A DNA stretch of 64,000 nucleotides from Euzebya sp. Its GTDB lineage: Bacteria > Actinomycetota > Nitriliruptoria > Euzebyales > Euzebyaceae. Below, piece by piece: positions 63,187-64,000 of the stretch (within the stretch, counting starts at the first letter, position 1; every line of letters begins with the position of its first letter). The stretch is from the NCBI RefSeq assembly GCF_964222135.1, contig NZ_CAXQBR010000004.1:1-64000 (forward strand), read 5' to 3'. The notes beneath the pieces were generated by a model, which did no database searches, was not told the origin of the DNA, and was given only the letters and a program-made list of their open reading frames with translations. The position numbers and the translations under genes were made by a program.

Positions 63187-64000
63187 CGGCCAGACCGGTC
63201 GAGCTGGACCTGCTGCACCGTCGCGGCCGCCAGCGCACCGCGGTCGACCTCGAAGCCCATCCCCGGGCTCTGCGGGACCTCGAGGTGGCCGTCGACCATG
63301 GCCATCGGCCGGGTCACGACGTCCTCGGCGAAGAACCGGTCCGAGGGCGAGTTGTCCCCGACCAGGGTGAAGCCGTCCAGGGCGGCGAGCACGGTGTTCG
63401 CCGCCCGTCCGATCCCCGTCTCCACCATGCCGCCGCACCACACCGGGACGGCGTGGGCGCGGCACAGGTCGTGCATCCGCACCGCCTCGGCGAACCCGCC
63501 GACCCGACCCGGCTTGATGTTCACGACGTCGACGGCGCGCAGCCGGATCGCGTCGGCCACGACCGCGCAGGACGTCGCGGACTCGTCCAGGCACACCGGG
63601 GTCCGCACCGCGGCCGCGAGATCCGCGTGGGCCATCAGCCGGTCCGCTGCGAAGGGCTGTTCGACCATGAGCAGGTCGAAGAGGTCGAGCCGCGCGAGGA
63701 ACCCGATGTCGGACGGGTGGTACGACGCGTTCGCGTCCACCTGCAGCGGCACGTCCGGCCCGAACGCCCGCCGGACGGCCCCGACCGGCTCGAGGTCCCA
63801 GCCCGGCCGGATCTTCAGCTTGATCCGCTGGTAGCCGGCCTCCAGGGACCCGCCGACCACGTCGACCAGCCCCGTCACCACCTCGCCCCCGAGGGCCCGC
63901 TCGTAGGCGGAGCGCTCGATGGCGGGCGCGCTGTCGAGGTTGCGCTGGCCGCGGGTGGCCACGATCTCGTCGATCAGGCCCGGGCTCGCCCCGTGGGCGG
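63183..64000 (-). CDS. menC: o-Succinylbenzoate synthase (partial, 5' end outside window)
   Basis: C-terminal 272 residues of an enolase-superfamily enzyme; the reading frame is open to the right edge, so the N-terminal capping domain is missing from view. Barrel motifs are the catalytic Lys pair in RIKLKIRPGWD, the metal ligands in LQVDANASY, VEQPF and VCLDESATS, and the second catalytic Lys in VVNIKPGRVGG. MenC dehydrates SHCHC to o-succinylbenzoate in menaquinone synthesis; close relatives racemise N-acylamino acids, so promiscuity is possible. It is followed by the HD gene through an ATGA overlap. Confidence 0.9.
   Translation of the reverse strand, partial: AHGASPGLIDEIVATRGQRNLDSAPAIERSAYERALGGEVVTGLVDVVGGSLEAGYQRIKLKIRPGWDLEPVGAVRRAFGPDVPLQVDANASYHPSDIGFLARLDLFDLLMVEQPFAADRLMAHADLAAAVRTPVCLDESATSCAVVADAIRLRAVDVVNIKPGRVGGFAEAVRMHDLCRAHAVPVWCGGMVETGIGRAANTVLAALDGFTLVGDNSPSDRFFAEDVVTRPMAMVDGHLEVPQSPGMGFEVDRGALAAATVQQVQLDRSGR

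Noticed and set aside
1-64000. tRNA, rRNA, insertion sequence, prophage or integration site
   Set aside because: No tRNA-like cloverleaf, transposase, integrase or flanking direct repeats were seen. Gene content and codon use look uniform and chromosomal. A tRNAscan or Infernal run could overturn this for small RNAs.

Overview
The window is a high-GC, densely packed bacterial chromosome segment that looks actinobacterial. The supporting signs are a mycothiol-dependent maleylpyruvate-isomerase-family protein, PAC2, CGNR and DICT-domain proteins, a fused isobutyryl-CoA mutase, GTG starts at many genes, and a -10 box directly in front of many start codons. A very large secreted protein ending in three cell-wall-binding type 2 repeats suggests a deep-branching actinobacterium of the Nitriliruptoria/Euzebya kind. 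That placement is an inference, not a measurement. I saw no rRNA, tRNA, insertion sequence, prophage or CRISPR array, and no gap above about 210 bases without a gene.

Layout. 0.1-5.1 kb: methyltransferase, hydrolase, and a TetR-controlled ABC exporter operon with a readable promoter/operator. 5.2-10.2 kb: RecQ-type helicase, an RsbW-like ATPase, and the operon ychF - PRC/MgtE_N/CBS protein - DUF1003 protein. 10.3-15.2 kb: a NarL-type two-component system divergent from a micropeptide + ABC ATPase + FtsX-type permease operon. 15.2-19.7 kb: housekeeping singletons (hydrolase, PAC2, YqeY, HAD phosphatase, NAD-dependent epimerase, zinc-ribbon protein). 19.9-24.7 kb: a TetR/SDR divergent pair and a three-gene ABC-2 exporter. 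24.7-30.5 kb: S9 peptidase, a large disordered protein of unknown function, a LysM protein and a Cys-rich protein pair. 30.5-36.4 kb: a four-gene overlapping operon (lipase, MDMPI-like, 60-aa membrane protein, MobA-like), a DUF2087 regulator facing an MFS exporter/CGNR operon, and a sulfurtransferase. 36.5-46.4 kb: DUF885 peptidase, BCCT transporter, FAD amine oxidase, enoyl-CoA hydratase, DMT exporter, acyl-CoA dehydrogenase, zinc peptidase, flavin/PLP-oxidase-fold protein. 46.4-54.1 kb: pgi, the giant subtilase-VCBS-CWB2 surface protein, and an EAL-DICT protein. 54.1-64 kb: a guanidine-III riboswitch with a guanidinium exporter, an IcmF-MarR operon, an HD-GYP protein, pirin, an N-acetylglutamate-synthase-like protein with a shortened DUF4031 protein, an HD phosphohydrolase and the 3' part of menC.

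How the genes work together. The clearest functional units are regulator-exporter pairs whose operators sit inside the core promoter (5.1, 20.5 and 33.6 kb), the riboswitch-controlled guanidinium exporter, and the coenzyme-B12 mutase with its MarR regulator. Two cyclic-di-GMP hydrolase-type proteins (52.8 and 58.3 kb) lie close together with no GGDEF gene in the window. The commonest gene-expression pattern is tight operons with 1-4 base ATGA/GTGA/TGATG overlaps, headed by genes with a TAnnnT box 6-9 bases before the start codon (probable leaderless mRNAs). Convergent gene pairs often end in hairpins whose stems contain both stop codons.
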